64,000 bases of DNA from Achromobacter sp. UMC46 (GCF_014170335.1 NZ_LZZS01000036.1:124001-188000), one strand, 5' to 3'; shown: positions 15,677-25,075, counted from the stretch's first letter. The notes: generated from the sequence alone by a model not told the origin. Program-made: numbers and translations.

Positions 15677-17620
15677 ATGGCTTCAACCCTCTACAGTCAG
15701 AACTTCGACCTCGCAGACCTGACTGAGACCACAGACGTCGAATGTAAGCTCGCACATGGGAAAGACGGTGCTGGTCAATTGCCAAAGTCGTTTTGGGAGT
15801 CATATAGCGCTATGGCCAACACGCATGGCGGAGACATCCTGCTGGGGGTCGAAGAGAGCCGCGGACATCTAGTTGCCGTGGGCGTTCCGAACGCAGAAAA
15901 AGTGAAGCAAGATCTCTGGAACGGCGCCCACAACCCAACTCAGATCAGCGCCAACGTTCTCGGGGTCGATGATGTTCGCATAGTGCCAACGGGAAAAATG
16001 GAGATCTTGGTCGTCTCGGTTCGCCAAGCAAGACGGGAGGAACGGCCGGTTCACGTCGGCCTGAATCCAATGACGGGAACTTACCTGCGACGGAACGAAG
16101 GAGACTATCGGGCTACCGAAGAGCAGGTTCGCCGGATGATGGCGGAGAGAGTGGAAGACGCCCGCGACGCCAGAGTGCTAGAACATTACGACATAGCGGA
16201 TTTAGACCTAGAGAGTGTGACCTCATATCGCAACCGGTTCTCGGCTGTTCGTCCGGGGCACGTGTACCTCGACATGGGTATGTCGGAATTTCTTCAGAAA
16301 ATCGGCGCGTATGGCACAGACCGAGCGTCCGGGAAAAGTGGGCTGACACTTGCGGGACTTTTGATGTTCGGGCAATCGGAAACGATCCGGGAGGTTTTGC
16401 CAAACTATATGGTCGATTACCAAGAGCGCCCCGAGGCCAAGGCGGAAAAGAGGTGGGTCGACCGGCTAATCCCGGACGGCTCGTGGTCCGGCAACGTCTA
16501 TGATTTTTTCCGGCGCACATACCAGAAACTTACAGATGGTTCGAAGGTGCCGTTTCGCTTGGTAGACGGGCAGCGGGTGGAAGACAGCGCTCAGACAGAG
16601 GCCCTGCGGGAAGCTCTGGTAAACACGCTCATTCATGCGGATTTCACTGGCCGTGTGTCGGTGCTTGTTGTCAAACGGCCGGATATGTATGGATTTCGAA
16701 ATCCCGGCCGGATGCGCATTCCGCTCGACTTAGCATTGATGGGCGGGAACAGCGATTGTAGAAATAGACGTCTCCAGACAATGTTCCAGCTTGTTGGATA
16801 CGGTGACCATGCTGGCTCGGGCATACCTAAAATCTATAGCAACTGGCAAAGTCAGCAGTGGCGGCGTCCCTCGTTGTACGAGCTGGATGAACCCGAGCAG
16901 ACGCTTATGGAACTTCGCATGGAGAGCATGTTTCCGGAAGAGGCTATTGAGGAACTGAAGGAACGTTTCAGCGAGCGCTTTACTGGATTGCCAGAACTCG
17001 AGCGTCTGGTGTTAGTGTCCGCCGCCGCCGAGGGGACGATTAACCATGCTCGGGTCAAGGAATTGTGTGCGGACCACCCTGTGGACATTACGCGCGCCCT
17101 GACCTCTTTGGTTCGAGCTGGCATGCTCGAATCAGATGGCGTTCGCCGGGGAATGATCTATTTTCTTCCTGGTTACAAAAAGGACAATTCCGAACCTTTT
17201 GCCAGCCCAGCGACCGTTCTACCTCCGCCTGTTGAAGCAGCACCCGTGGTCGATTCGAGCTCTGGACATAGCGATCCAAGCTCTGGACATAGCGAGTCTC
17301 TCTCTGGACATAAGAGCGTTGTGCAGGACACCACCCTGGGTCTTAAAGAACGCTTACAAGAATTGCTTGGGCCCGGTCCGCTTCCCGCGCGGATGCCTCC
17401 AGACCGGATGGAAGAGCTCATAGTGTCCCTCTGCGACGAACAGTTTGTAACGCTCCGCGACCTAGCGCAGGCGTTGAGTCGCTCAGACGCATCGTTAAGA
17501 AAGCACTATTTGAACCCGCTGGTTGATGCTGGCCGGCTCGTGAGAAAATACCCCGCACCGAGCCATCCCCAACAGGCATATAAGCGCTGTTCCGCGACTA
17601 CGACGAAACCGATCGACTGA
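15677..17620 (+). CDS. Schlafen/AlbA_2 plus HATPase_c_4 domain protein
   Basis: The 647-residue protein begins with an AlbA_2 (Schlafen-type) domain: ESYSAMANTHGGDILLGVEE near residue 40 and TYLRRNEGDYRATEEQV near 135. A GHKL-type ATPase-like segment follows: EALREALVNTLIHADFTG near 310, FRNPGRMRIP, GGNSDCRNRRLQTMFQLVGYGDHAGSGIPKI near 355. C-terminal winged-helix segments are split by a serine-rich linker with three SGH repeats. Such proteins occur as regulators and in phage-defence loci; the target here is unknown. It reads against the transfer operon and is the only large gene of its kind in the backbone. Confidence 0.8.
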   Translation: MASTLYSQNFDLADLTETTDVECKLAHGKDGAGQLPKSFWESYSAMANTHGGDILLGVEESRGHLVAVGVPNAEKVKQDLWNGAHNPTQISANVLGVDDVRIVPTGKMEILVVSVRQARREERPVHVGLNPMTGTYLRRNEGDYRATEEQVRRMMAERVEDARDARVLEHYDIADLDLESVTSYRNRFSAVRPGHVYLDMGMSEFLQKIGAYGTDRASGKSGLTLAGLLMFGQSETIREVLPNYMVDYQERPEAKAEKRWVDRLIPDGSWSGNVYDFFRRTYQKLTDGSKVPFRLVDGQRVEDSAQTEALREALVNTLIHADFTGRVSVLVVKRPDMYGFRNPGRMRIPLDLALMGGNSDCRNRRLQTMFQLVGYGDHAGSGIPKIYSNWQSQQWRRPSLYELDEPEQTLMELRMESMFPEEAIEELKERFSERFTGLPELERLVLVSAAAEGTINHARVKELCADHPVDITRALTSLVRAGMLESDGVRRGMIYFLPGYKKDNSEPFASPATVLPPPVEAAPVVDSSSGHSDPSSGHSESLSGHKSVVQDTTLGLKERLQELLGPGPLPARMPPDRMEELIVSLCDEQFVTLRDLAQALSRSDASLRKHYLNPLVDAGRLVRKYPAPSHPQQAYKRCSATTTKPID

Positions 17621-17657
17621 TTACCCCAGGCAATTCGGCGGGCGTCGAAAAGATCCT

Positions 17658-18023
17658 TTATGAGTCAGTCCAATTTGCTATCCCTTCATGCACATCGCGT
17701 AGAAAAGCCGCCGAAGCTGGTGTCTGAATCATCGAAGGGACTGCAAGTTCGACCAGGCATGCCAACATTTCGGTGAACCACCATTTAGCCATACGCCTGG
17801 ATGGAATGACGTGGGTGTGTGCGAGGTAGCATATCGCCCGCGTCACTATGTGTGGATCGCGGCCCGATTCAACTACGGTGGCAAGCTGATCCGAGGCAAC
17901 CTGCAGAAACTCGCCCGCCAGCTTGGCCACTGCGATTTCCGGCGTGCCCTGTTCTGACCATAAGGTCGATCGCGCCAAAGTCCGGCAGGCAGCTTGCAAT
18001 GTGGCGAGTTCGACTTCTTCCAT
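17658..18023 (-). CDS. Hypothetical protein downstream of the relaxase gene
   Basis: The 121-residue, mainly helical protein starts at ATG 18023 behind AAGGAGAG and follows the relaxase gene by about 150 bases on the same strand. It has no signal peptide or clear domain. It is convergent with the AlbA/ATPase gene. Its place at the end of the transfer operon suggests an accessory role only. Confidence 0.55.
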   Translation of the reverse strand: MEEVELATLQAACRTLARSTLWSEQGTPEIAVAKLAGEFLQVASDQLATVVESGRDPHIVTRAICYLAHTHVIPSRRMAKWWFTEMLACLVELAVPSMIQTPASAAFLRDVHEGIANWTDS

Positions 18024-18171
18024 GGGCTGCTCTCCTTGCAGGCGTGGTGACTCCGTCAGAGGTCTAAGGTCGGTACCAACGACCAGGCCGCGTTTTTGTT
18101 ATTGTCCGCTCATTCCCGCAAGTTATCGCTCTAGTGGATGCGGGCGGGCGAAAATCGCCCACGTAAGCGAC

Positions 18172-21078
18172 CTAACGTTGGAGTGCGCTGTCTGCAACTT
18201 CCTTGCCTTCGGAGCTGGCTATCATTCGTGATGGCGTATCCTTGAGACGCCATGGTCGTGTCGCCTCAAGTCCGATATCGAGGGCGGCCGTCTTCTCCTC
18301 TAGCCGGTTCACTGCACCGGACAGCTTTGCGGCATTCTCGGTATAGATTTCCGTGTGAAAGCGTGCCCTGGAAATCGCTACATAGTAGACGTCGCGCTGC
18401 GTGGTGCGGCTAAAACTCTCAGAGTTGATCAGTGCACGATCGCATGTCAGTCCCTGCGCGCTGTGGCTCGTGGACGCGTAGGCCCGATCTAGATGCAGCG
18501 GCGCCGTTGCCGCGTTCATCGTGATTCGTCGGCCGTTGCCGCCGATGGTGACCGTTGTGGGCGTGACGGCGAGCACTTCAAACCGATCACCGTTGGCCAA
18601 ATCGAGGGCCGCGTTGTGCCTTGTCGCCCGAACCCAATCGCCGGCGGATAATTCTGCCTTGACCGGTTCGTAGACTGACAGCTTGGCGGCGCGAGCAGGA
18701 TTGAAGGTGGTCCGGACCTTACTTTCCATATGCTCAACGACTAGGTCATTGGGCTTTCCGGCAAGCGCGCCGATAACGCGGTACATCTCGCCTTGCCGCA
18801 AATTTCCGGTTTTGTAGTCCCGCTCCGGCTGCACAATATCCCCAGCGACGAAGTACTTGGCCACTCGCCGTTCTGCCTGCGTAGTGTCACGTCGGGTGAG
18901 CATCTTGAATTCAAAGCCGCGGCCGCCCAGGCCGAGCGCCTGGTGGGTAGCCTCGTTCAACGCATTCCGCGAATCGTTCGTGCCTGTCACGATAAGCGTC
19001 TCCCGCCGCTCATCGTCGTTCAGCGTTGCGTATCGGGTCGCTATGGCGTCATATCGTTCGCCGTCGTCCTTGATGGTGTGCACGGCTTTCAGCTTCTGAT
19101 CTAACACGCCAAGGGAGGCCGACGCCTCACCCTTTGCCGCTAGTTCCACCGCAGCCTTCAATTCGGGGGACTTCTGCCGAATGATGTCGCCCATTAGGGC
19201 CGTAGCCATGCCTGCGACCTGCAACTGGTGAAACGGGCGGCCAGCCTCGATGGCCTTGGTTTGGCCCGTGTCGCCCAGCATGACGATGCGTGCGTCGTCG
19301 GCCTCGGCCATTTTCATCAGGCGTTCCATGAGGCGGGCAGGGACCACGCCCGCCTCATCGATGACAAGGACGGTTTTCGGGTCGAGTTTGAAGCGGTCCT
19401 TCTGACGTGCCTCCAGAACGGATGCTACGGTCCTGGATTCCATTCCGAGTTCCCGCAAGGCCTCGATCTGCTTGCCGTAGGACGCCACGGCCTGGACCTT
19501 GAAGCCCGCTGCTTCAGCGGCCTCCTTGACCTGGGCCAGCATGTGCGACTTGCCGGTTCCCGCCAGGCCTTGGACGCCGATGAACCGGTGTGGTGTGCTG
19601 AGGATCAGATTGGCGGCCGCCAGTTGGCCTGGCTTGAGCGAGCGGCCAGCCATAGCGCCTTGGGCTGCTTGAATATCCAAGATTGGCGCGACCTGGTCAC
19701 GCCCCTCGCGCTCGATCTGAAGGATTCGCTTTTCGCGCTCCCGAGCCACCTGGGTGGTGTACTTGGCGCCGGTCGGAACAAGCTCGCCCCGAGCAATCGA
19801 TATGCGGATTTTATCTTCCGCGTGTTTTTTGCTCATGCCACCGACGACGAGGGCGGCGATCAAGTCCGACCGTGATTCGCCGGCACCATCTTTGTCCTTC
19901 GCGTGCCGGTACTGAATCGTCCCAAGGATCAAATGGCCTTTATCAAGTGAGCGCTTGACGGCCGATTTGAGGTCGCCCAGCTTTATGCCCATGCCGTGCG
20001 AACGGTGCAGCGCGGTCTTGAGCATCTCTTTTCCGTCCATCACGGATTCGCGTTCGGTGTGGTGCTTGATCGCCCACCGAAGACACTCGTCGGCAATCAG
20101 AGCAGCCGCTTCCGGCGTCAATTCCTGACGGGGCGGCTTGCCGCTTTCCAATTCGGCTTCCTTTTCCAGTGGTTGCTTTGCTCCATTGAAATCAATGCCG
20201 AGTTCAGTCGCCTGTCGTTCCCAGTCACGCTGAAGTTCTTCGCGAGAAATTTCGGGTGCCTTGTCCAGGCGAGTTTTGAGCGCGATAGTTTGCTTGAGCG
20301 CTCTGCTCGCAGATTCGCGAGTTTCACCCAATGCCGCCAGTTCGGCATTGATGTCCTGCGAACGCTTGGAGAACCCTTCGATGTGGTCCCGAGACATATG
20401 CGCGAGTTCGAAGCTCTTGCCCTCGTAGCGAATATGATGGCCGGACTTCTCCAGGCTGCTGGCCAGCTCGGCGTGATACACCGATTCCATCATGGACTTC
20501 AATCGATAAATTTCGTCGTTCGATATGGCGACCCAGCGGCCATCGGCGCGTTGGGTGAGGTTCATCAACAGTGCGTGGGTGTGCAGCTGGGGATCCGAAT
20601 AGGCACCGTCCGTTGGCCTGGCCGTCTCATGCCGGAACTTTGCGATCACCGCGTTGCCTGTGCGCTCCGTAGTCGTAATCCCCTTTTCAGTTTGGCGCGC
20701 GCGCAACAGCTCATGTTCTAGAAAATCCAGCGCCCTGGTGACGGCGTAATCATGGGCCTCGATCACCGAGGCATCCTTGCCTGCCAGCGCCTGGATGCTG
20801 ACGCTCTTGGGCGGTGAAAGCGTCATATCCAGTGCCGCACGCGCCTCAGCATCCAGCCTGATCGAGCGCGATAGTTCAACGTCGGGGCCGAAGTCACCGC
20901 GCAGCGCACGCAGAAATTCCTCCTGCTGTATGGCGCCGGTTAATCCGAGCGCGTCAGCGGCCTTGCCTTGCCACTGCGCAGCGGTCCCGTCACGACTGTA
21001 GTAGTCGTCTTTCTGGTCAGCATAGTAGTGCGACGCCTTTGTGGCTGCACTGCGATGGATAGATTTCAAAGAGATCAT
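18172..21078 (-). CDS. traA: Conjugative relaxase/helicase, MOBF (TrwC/TraA) family
   Basis: It nicks oriT, stays bound to the 5' end and unwinds the transferred strand. The 968 residues show the relaxase tyrosines in SHYYADQKDDYYSRDG (residues about 16-31), as in R388 TrwC, the motif AAQWQGKAADALGL, and the metal-binding histidines in DPQLHTHALLMN. The helicase half has Walker A GLAGTGKSHM near 506 and VLVIDEAGVV near 571, then late RecD-like motifs (STSHSAQGLT). ATG 21078 follows GGAGAG; a TTG at 21090 is less likely. Length fits the family. It follows the coupling protein in one operon. Confidence 0.95.
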   Translation of the reverse strand: MISLKSIHRSAATKASHYYADQKDDYYSRDGTAAQWQGKAADALGLTGAIQQEEFLRALRGDFGPDVELSRSIRLDAEARAALDMTLSPPKSVSIQALAGKDASVIEAHDYAVTRALDFLEHELLRARQTEKGITTTERTGNAVIAKFRHETARPTDGAYSDPQLHTHALLMNLTQRADGRWVAISNDEIYRLKSMMESVYHAELASSLEKSGHHIRYEGKSFELAHMSRDHIEGFSKRSQDINAELAALGETRESASRALKQTIALKTRLDKAPEISREELQRDWERQATELGIDFNGAKQPLEKEAELESGKPPRQELTPEAAALIADECLRWAIKHHTERESVMDGKEMLKTALHRSHGMGIKLGDLKSAVKRSLDKGHLILGTIQYRHAKDKDGAGESRSDLIAALVVGGMSKKHAEDKIRISIARGELVPTGAKYTTQVAREREKRILQIEREGRDQVAPILDIQAAQGAMAGRSLKPGQLAAANLILSTPHRFIGVQGLAGTGKSHMLAQVKEAAEAAGFKVQAVASYGKQIEALRELGMESRTVASVLEARQKDRFKLDPKTVLVIDEAGVVPARLMERLMKMAEADDARIVMLGDTGQTKAIEAGRPFHQLQVAGMATALMGDIIRQKSPELKAAVELAAKGEASASLGVLDQKLKAVHTIKDDGERYDAIATRYATLNDDERRETLIVTGTNDSRNALNEATHQALGLGGRGFEFKMLTRRDTTQAERRVAKYFVAGDIVQPERDYKTGNLRQGEMYRVIGALAGKPNDLVVEHMESKVRTTFNPARAAKLSVYEPVKAELSAGDWVRATRHNAALDLANGDRFEVLAVTPTTVTIGGNGRRITMNAATAPLHLDRAYASTSHSAQGLTCDRALINSESFSRTTQRDVYYVAISRARFHTEIYTENAAKLSGAVNRLEEKTAALDIGLEATRPWRLKDTPSRMIASSEGKEVADSALQR

Positions 21079-21134
21079 AAAACTCTCCAAAGGGACTAGG
21101 CCGTCGCTCGACGCGACGGCCTCGGGTGCAGCGG

Positions 21135-22763
21135 CTAGGCCGCTATCGTTGGATCTTCCGGCAGGTCAACTTCGTTCCACCGCTGCGGCTCGTTAGTGCC
21201 GGAGTGTGCGACGTCGTGCGCGTTCGCTCGCTTCGCCTCCACAAACGGTGCGTTGCGAACAGCAAAATTGACTGGCTCAAGCAGGAATTTCGAAATGGGC
21301 CGGTCGCCCGCGAACGCAATCCAGCCCGTGAGTTCAGGCAGGGTTTGGACCTGCGCCGCAGTGACTACGCGCTCGGTCGAGCGAACCATGCGCTCGCTTG
21401 TGTTTCGAGCGCTTCCCGGATTGCGGCTATCGGTGTACTCGGGGCGCGCAACCTCGTGTTCACCGAGTGATTTGGACATCACCTCGGCCGTTTCATAGTC
21501 AGTCTTCGAACCACCTAAAACGACCAAAGACCGAAAGCTCGCACGTAGCGTCTGCGCCATGTCTTTGCCGTAGATATGATCCAGTTGGGAGATTGATTGC
21601 AGGCCGGCGAGCGCGCGACCACCGTTCTTGCGCCCCTTGGTGAGGAAGTCTTCGAGAGTCGCCAGCTTTTCCAGGGAAGCCAGCTCATCCAGGACTAGCC
21701 ACCACCGACGAGTGGCGTCTTCGGACATCGAGAGAAACGAAGAGCAGAAGACGTCGACCCAGGCCGAAAGCAAGGGCTTCATGGCGTGCTTCATGTCTTC
21801 CCGCCAGGTGATGTAGAGATTCCCCGAGTCACTGTCCATCCAGTCTCGGATGCTGAACTTCCCAGCTGGCATCGTCACGTGCTCGGCGAGGTACTTGGAA
21901 AGCACGAACCGCGCGCTCGTGAGTGCTTTGCTGGCCTCGGAGGAGCCGGCAAACAGCGACTCGGCCAGGGTGCCGGATAAGAAGGCTCGCAGATCGTTGT
22001 CGGCGGCTACCGTCGTCCAGCGGAATAGCTCTTGCACTGATGGCGTGCCCAATTCGCTGAGCTTACGTGCACTTTCGCGTAGGAGAAGCCGACTATATTC
22101 GTTCCACTCCTCGGCGTTCGCGTCTTTGCCAAGCGGGACGATGGAAAGCGCAAGCCGCTTCCAGTCGTATTCGGCGCGCACTTCATTGAAGAACGACCAG
22201 CCCTCGGTGCGTGCGTCATAAGGATTCAACAGGACGTCGTTCGCGCGCCCGAACTTGCTGAAGAGGTCGCCGTTCGGATCAACGATTACCATTCTGTCGG
22301 CGCGCTTTTGGATTGAGTAGACGAGCTGCCGCAGAAGCACGGATTTACCCGTGCCAGTTGCGCCGTTGAGAAGAGTATGCAGGTTCTCGACAGACGTCGG
22401 CATGGGTACGCCAGCGATATCCACTTGCTGCTGCTCCCGCTCCGTGCACAACTTTTTCAGCTTTGCGACGGGTACAGCTTCGGTGCCGCGAATGTGAATC
22501 TTGTAGCCGGCGCCGTCGAACCCTGCCTTGGTCGACTGTCGTTTCAAAGCGAAGGCGAGGGCAAGGACAAGCGCCAGGCCAACTATGGGCGCGACGATGA
22601 GCGGAGTGTGATGCGGTGTGGCCAGCAGCCAGCGCGACAGCACCGTCCAAGTGATATGGTTGAACGGGATTCCAGTCATTACTTTGGCCGTGACAAGCCA
22701 AGCTGCGATCGGCAGTAGTAGCGCCGCGAACCGAAGTATTCGCCGGCGAGTGTCTGGTGCCAT
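21135..22763 (-). CDS. traD: Type IV coupling protein (TraD/TrwB family)
   Basis: This ATPase links the relaxosome to the secretion channel. The 542-residue protein has two N-terminal membrane segments (about residues 11-30 and 55-73), a Walker A NGATGTGKSVLLRQ near 131, a Walker B WWLVLDELASL near 354 and the KGRKNGGRALAGLQSISQ motif of VirD4-type motors. ATG 22763 follows AAGGAAACTC. It lies 56 bases upstream of the relaxase, in the same order as trwB-trwC in R388. Confidence 0.93.
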   Translation of the reverse strand: MAPDTRRRILRFAALLLPIAAWLVTAKVMTGIPFNHITWTVLSRWLLATPHHTPLIVAPIVGLALVLALAFALKRQSTKAGFDGAGYKIHIRGTEAVPVAKLKKLCTEREQQQVDIAGVPMPTSVENLHTLLNGATGTGKSVLLRQLVYSIQKRADRMVIVDPNGDLFSKFGRANDVLLNPYDARTEGWSFFNEVRAEYDWKRLALSIVPLGKDANAEEWNEYSRLLLRESARKLSELGTPSVQELFRWTTVAADNDLRAFLSGTLAESLFAGSSEASKALTSARFVLSKYLAEHVTMPAGKFSIRDWMDSDSGNLYITWREDMKHAMKPLLSAWVDVFCSSFLSMSEDATRRWWLVLDELASLEKLATLEDFLTKGRKNGGRALAGLQSISQLDHIYGKDMAQTLRASFRSLVVLGGSKTDYETAEVMSKSLGEHEVARPEYTDSRNPGSARNTSERMVRSTERVVTAAQVQTLPELTGWIAFAGDRPISKFLLEPVNFAVRNAPFVEAKRANAHDVAHSGTNEPQRWNEVDLPEDPTIAA

Positions 22764-22841
22764 GAGTTTCCTTTTGCAGCGCACAAGCGCAAAATTGGCG
22801 CGGCCCGGTTCGGGGTCGCGCCATGTGACAAGGGGATTGGC

Positions 22842-23249
22842 TTAGCGATAGAGAGCAATCGCGACTAACGTCGCACTGAAGGCGCCACCAACAAACGCAC
22901 TCGCGGCGCAAAGCAAGCCAGTGCGCCAGGCGGCAGAGGGCAACGCGTTCGTGGCCATCCGGGAGGCAACCCGCAGGTCGCTTGTGGCCTTTGCGATAGT
23001 TCTGGAAGCCTCAAGCAAGGATCGGTTTGCGTGTTCTGCTGCCAAGCTCGCCGCGTCCATACCGGCCTGGCGGATCGACCCGGGTAGGGCTTGCATCGCC
23101 TGTTGAATTTCTGTCTGGCGTGAGGTGAGTTGCTCCATGCGGGTGAGGAGCTGATCGCTTTCCACGAGGATCTCGCGATAGAGAAATTCGACCCTGGTGC
23201 GCGCTGGGGCGGCACCGTTCTGCGGACCACTTTGCACGTCGGGTTGCAT
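22842..23249 (-). CDS. TraM/StbC-like membrane-anchored coiled-coil protein
   Basis: The 135-residue protein has a long heptad-like helix through the middle and one membrane segment at the very C-terminus (LLCAASAFVGGAFSATLVAIALY). Its size, topology and place after a StbB/TraL-type ATPase match TraM of RP4 or StbC of R388. These genes sit beside oriT and affect transfer and stability. Sequence identity could not be checked. Confidence 0.55.
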   Translation of the reverse strand: MQPDVQSGPQNGAAPARTRVEFLYREILVESDQLLTRMEQLTSRQTEIQQAMQALPGSIRQAGMDAASLAAEHANRSLLEASRTIAKATSDLRVASRMATNALPSAAWRTGLLCAASAFVGGAFSATLVAIALYR

Positions 23250-23257
23250 AGTGGCCC

Positions 23258-23965
23258 CTATGCAAAGACCGCTTCAAATGCCTTATCCAGCTGCCGATTG
23301 ACCGGTCGGGCCAACGATTGAAGCGCGTGCATATCGCTCAGATGTCGGATGAGCTTGGCGTCGTTACGGTCTGCCTCGCGAAGCTCCTGGCGATAGTTGC
23401 GCTGGTCAGAAAGGATCTCCGTGATGGTCGTCCGCTTGTTCGCGAGCAGATCGAAGACTTCGTTCTCCAAAATGGCCGCTTCCGGGTTGGCCATAAAGGT
23501 GCCCGCCTTGTGCGCATATCCGAAGATGGCGGAGAACTCTTCCCGCACGTCTGCATCAACGCGGTTGAAGAGCACGCGAACGCGCTCGGACGGTACACCC
23601 ATCTCGGCCAGCGCCTGGATGGTCTTGATCGTCTCCCGCTGCGCTTTTCCGGTCGCGACGACCGGAAGCACGTAGAAGTCGATTTCGAGATGCGCTTCGT
23701 CGTACTTAACCAGTTCGGCAAGGAAGTCTTCGATGTTGGATGCGCCGACGTCGACGATGGCGGATTCGGCCATGAGCAGTTTGCGAAACAGGCGGCCGAA
23801 ATGTTCGCCTCGCATCTGCTCGACGTCCAGGCCCAGATCCGCGGCGCTTTCATTGGTGGACTCCACCGCGATGATTTCCGCGCCGGGCATACGCGGGGCG
23901 AACAGGTGGCTGGTAACGGTTGTTTTTCCGACGGAGCCGGAGTAATTCACGGTTGCGATTTTCAT
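23258..23965 (-). CDS. TraL/StbB-type P-loop ATPase
   Basis: The 235-residue protein starts MKIATVNYSGSVGKTTVTSHL, a deviant Walker A of the MinD/ParA class, followed by AIVDVGASNIEDFL. This matches RP4 TraL (241 residues) and R388 StbB in size and pattern. StbB acts in plasmid positioning and conjugation. It lies between two small genes of the expected sizes, about ten bases apart on both sides, so the trio is one transcript with the coupling protein. Confidence 0.8.
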   Translation of the reverse strand: MKIATVNYSGSVGKTTVTSHLFAPRMPGAEIIAVESTNESAADLGLDVEQMRGEHFGRLFRKLLMAESAIVDVGASNIEDFLAELVKYDEAHLEIDFYVLPVVATGKAQRETIKTIQALAEMGVPSERVRVLFNRVDADVREEFSAIFGYAHKAGTFMANPEAAILENEVFDLLANKRTTITEILSDQRNYRQELREADRNDAKLIRHLSDMHALQSLARPVNRQLDKAFEAVFA

Positions 23966-23976
23966 GGGGACTTCTC

Positions 23977-24381
23977 CTATTTTTGTCGGCCGAGATCGGC
24001 CAGTTCGTCAAGGTCAATGTGGTCTTGCGATTTGCGAAGCCGAACCAAATCGGCTTTGCTCGTAATGCGCTCAGCCTGGATGGCTTTGGGACTTGGAGTC
24101 AGCGGGCCGGCCGCCATGAGGTCGGCTGCTCCGGTTCTGCGATCTTCGATAGTTCGGGCGCCACGCTTGCGCCAGCGGTAGCGAGCCTTGCGGAGGGATT
24201 CGGCGGTGAGCTCAATTCCGGATGCGCCCAGTTGACGCGTAATCTCTGCGTACGGAACGCCTTGTGTGAGCGCAGTGTCTATAGCCGGCATCAAGGACCG
24301 AAGGACAGCCCTTCGATGGCCGCCCGCTAGGCCCTTGATCTGATGAAATAGCCGCGCATGGACGGGGTCTGTGTCGGACAT
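23977..24381 (-). CDS. TraK/StbA-like DNA-binding protein
   Basis: The 134 residues include a helix-turn-helix-like segment (VPYAEITRQLGASGIELTAESLRKARYRWRK). Size and position, first gene of the TraKLM-like trio, match RP4 TraK (oriT-binding) and R388 StbA (repeat-binding). It probably binds DNA near its own promoter or the transfer origin. The long gene-free region upstream begins at its start codon. Confidence 0.6.
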   Translation of the reverse strand: MSDTDPVHARLFHQIKGLAGGHRRAVLRSLMPAIDTALTQGVPYAEITRQLGASGIELTAESLRKARYRWRKRGARTIEDRRTGAADLMAAGPLTPSPKAIQAERITSKADLVRLRKSQDHIDLDELADLGRQK

Positions 24382-24912
24382 AAATGGGCCATGAGTGGGA
24401 CGCTGGAAGCCCTCAGGCTGAAGACGTCTTTGGGGAGGAGGGGGAGCCGCGCCCGGTAACGGGCGGGGGGGAACCTTTGTGGTTCCCCAGGGGGGTCGGA
24501 AGCGCGGACGCCCACAGGGCGGCCGGCCAGGGGGGCAGTTGCCCCCGCGCTTTGGGGTCTACGGTTCCCCGCCCGGCGACGATAAGTCGCTGGGAAGGGG
24601 ACGCACCCTCTCTGGTGGTGGCATCGAGGTCGCTGGGGGGTCGAAGCTGAGCAGCCGTGGCGAGCCGTTGAGGTGGTTCAACGTTCGGAAGGTGGCGCGC
24701 GTGGCGTTGGCCGCCTTCCAGGCGCGCAACGCCATGGGGGGTAGCGATTGTTCCCCCCGGCCGGCGGCGCACAGCGCCGGCGGAGAGGGGGGACTGTTCC
24801 CATGGGTTTCAGGCCGGCGCCGCAGGCGCCGGGGCGGAGGGAGCGAAGCGACCGGAGGGTAGGCGGATCGACTTTCGAATTGCGACGATGGTTCGCGCGC
24901 GACTCTCTCTCA
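24382..24912. other. Gene-free GC-rich region with inverted repeats, possible transfer-origin region
   Basis: No convincing gene is seen in about 530 bases. It contains the inverted repeat GGGGAACC-TTTGT-GGTTCCCC (24468-24488), several other GC palindromes near 24760-24840, and G-runs. By analogy with RP4 (oriT next to traK) and R388 (oriT next to stbA) it could include oriT. No nic motif was recognised. Confidence 0.4.
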
Positions 24913-24913
24913 A

Positions 24914-25072
24914 ACCTATAAAACCTATATATACCTATTGAGGCCCGATTTTGGGACTAGCAAATTGCCGTTTTTGGGCCTAGCAAAAGCCAAAATTGGG
25001 ACGGGCAAATTGAGAAATTGGGCTAGGCCCGTTTTTGGTACTTGTCCCTCTTTCGGGACAGGCTGTGGATAA
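24914..25072. other. Putative iteron-type replication origin (oriV)
   Basis: An AT-rich stretch has CCTAT at 24915, 24924 and 24934, a likely melting region. Then come iterons with the core TTGGG(A/C)C(T/G)(A/G)GCAAA, whose TTGG starts lie at 24951, 24974, 24996 and 25018 (22-23 bases apart, two helical turns), plus a weaker one at 25035. A consensus DnaA box ends the region, directly beside the stop codon of a replication-initiator-like gene. The combination is the classic layout of an iteron plasmid origin. Confidence 0.75.
25064..25072 (-). promoter_or_regulatory. Consensus DnaA box
   Basis: TGTGGATAA is the exact complement of TTATCCACA, the strongest DnaA-binding sequence. It lies four bases beyond the rep-like stop codon, at the end of the iteron series. 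Confidence 0.8.
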
Positions 25073-25075
25073 CAA

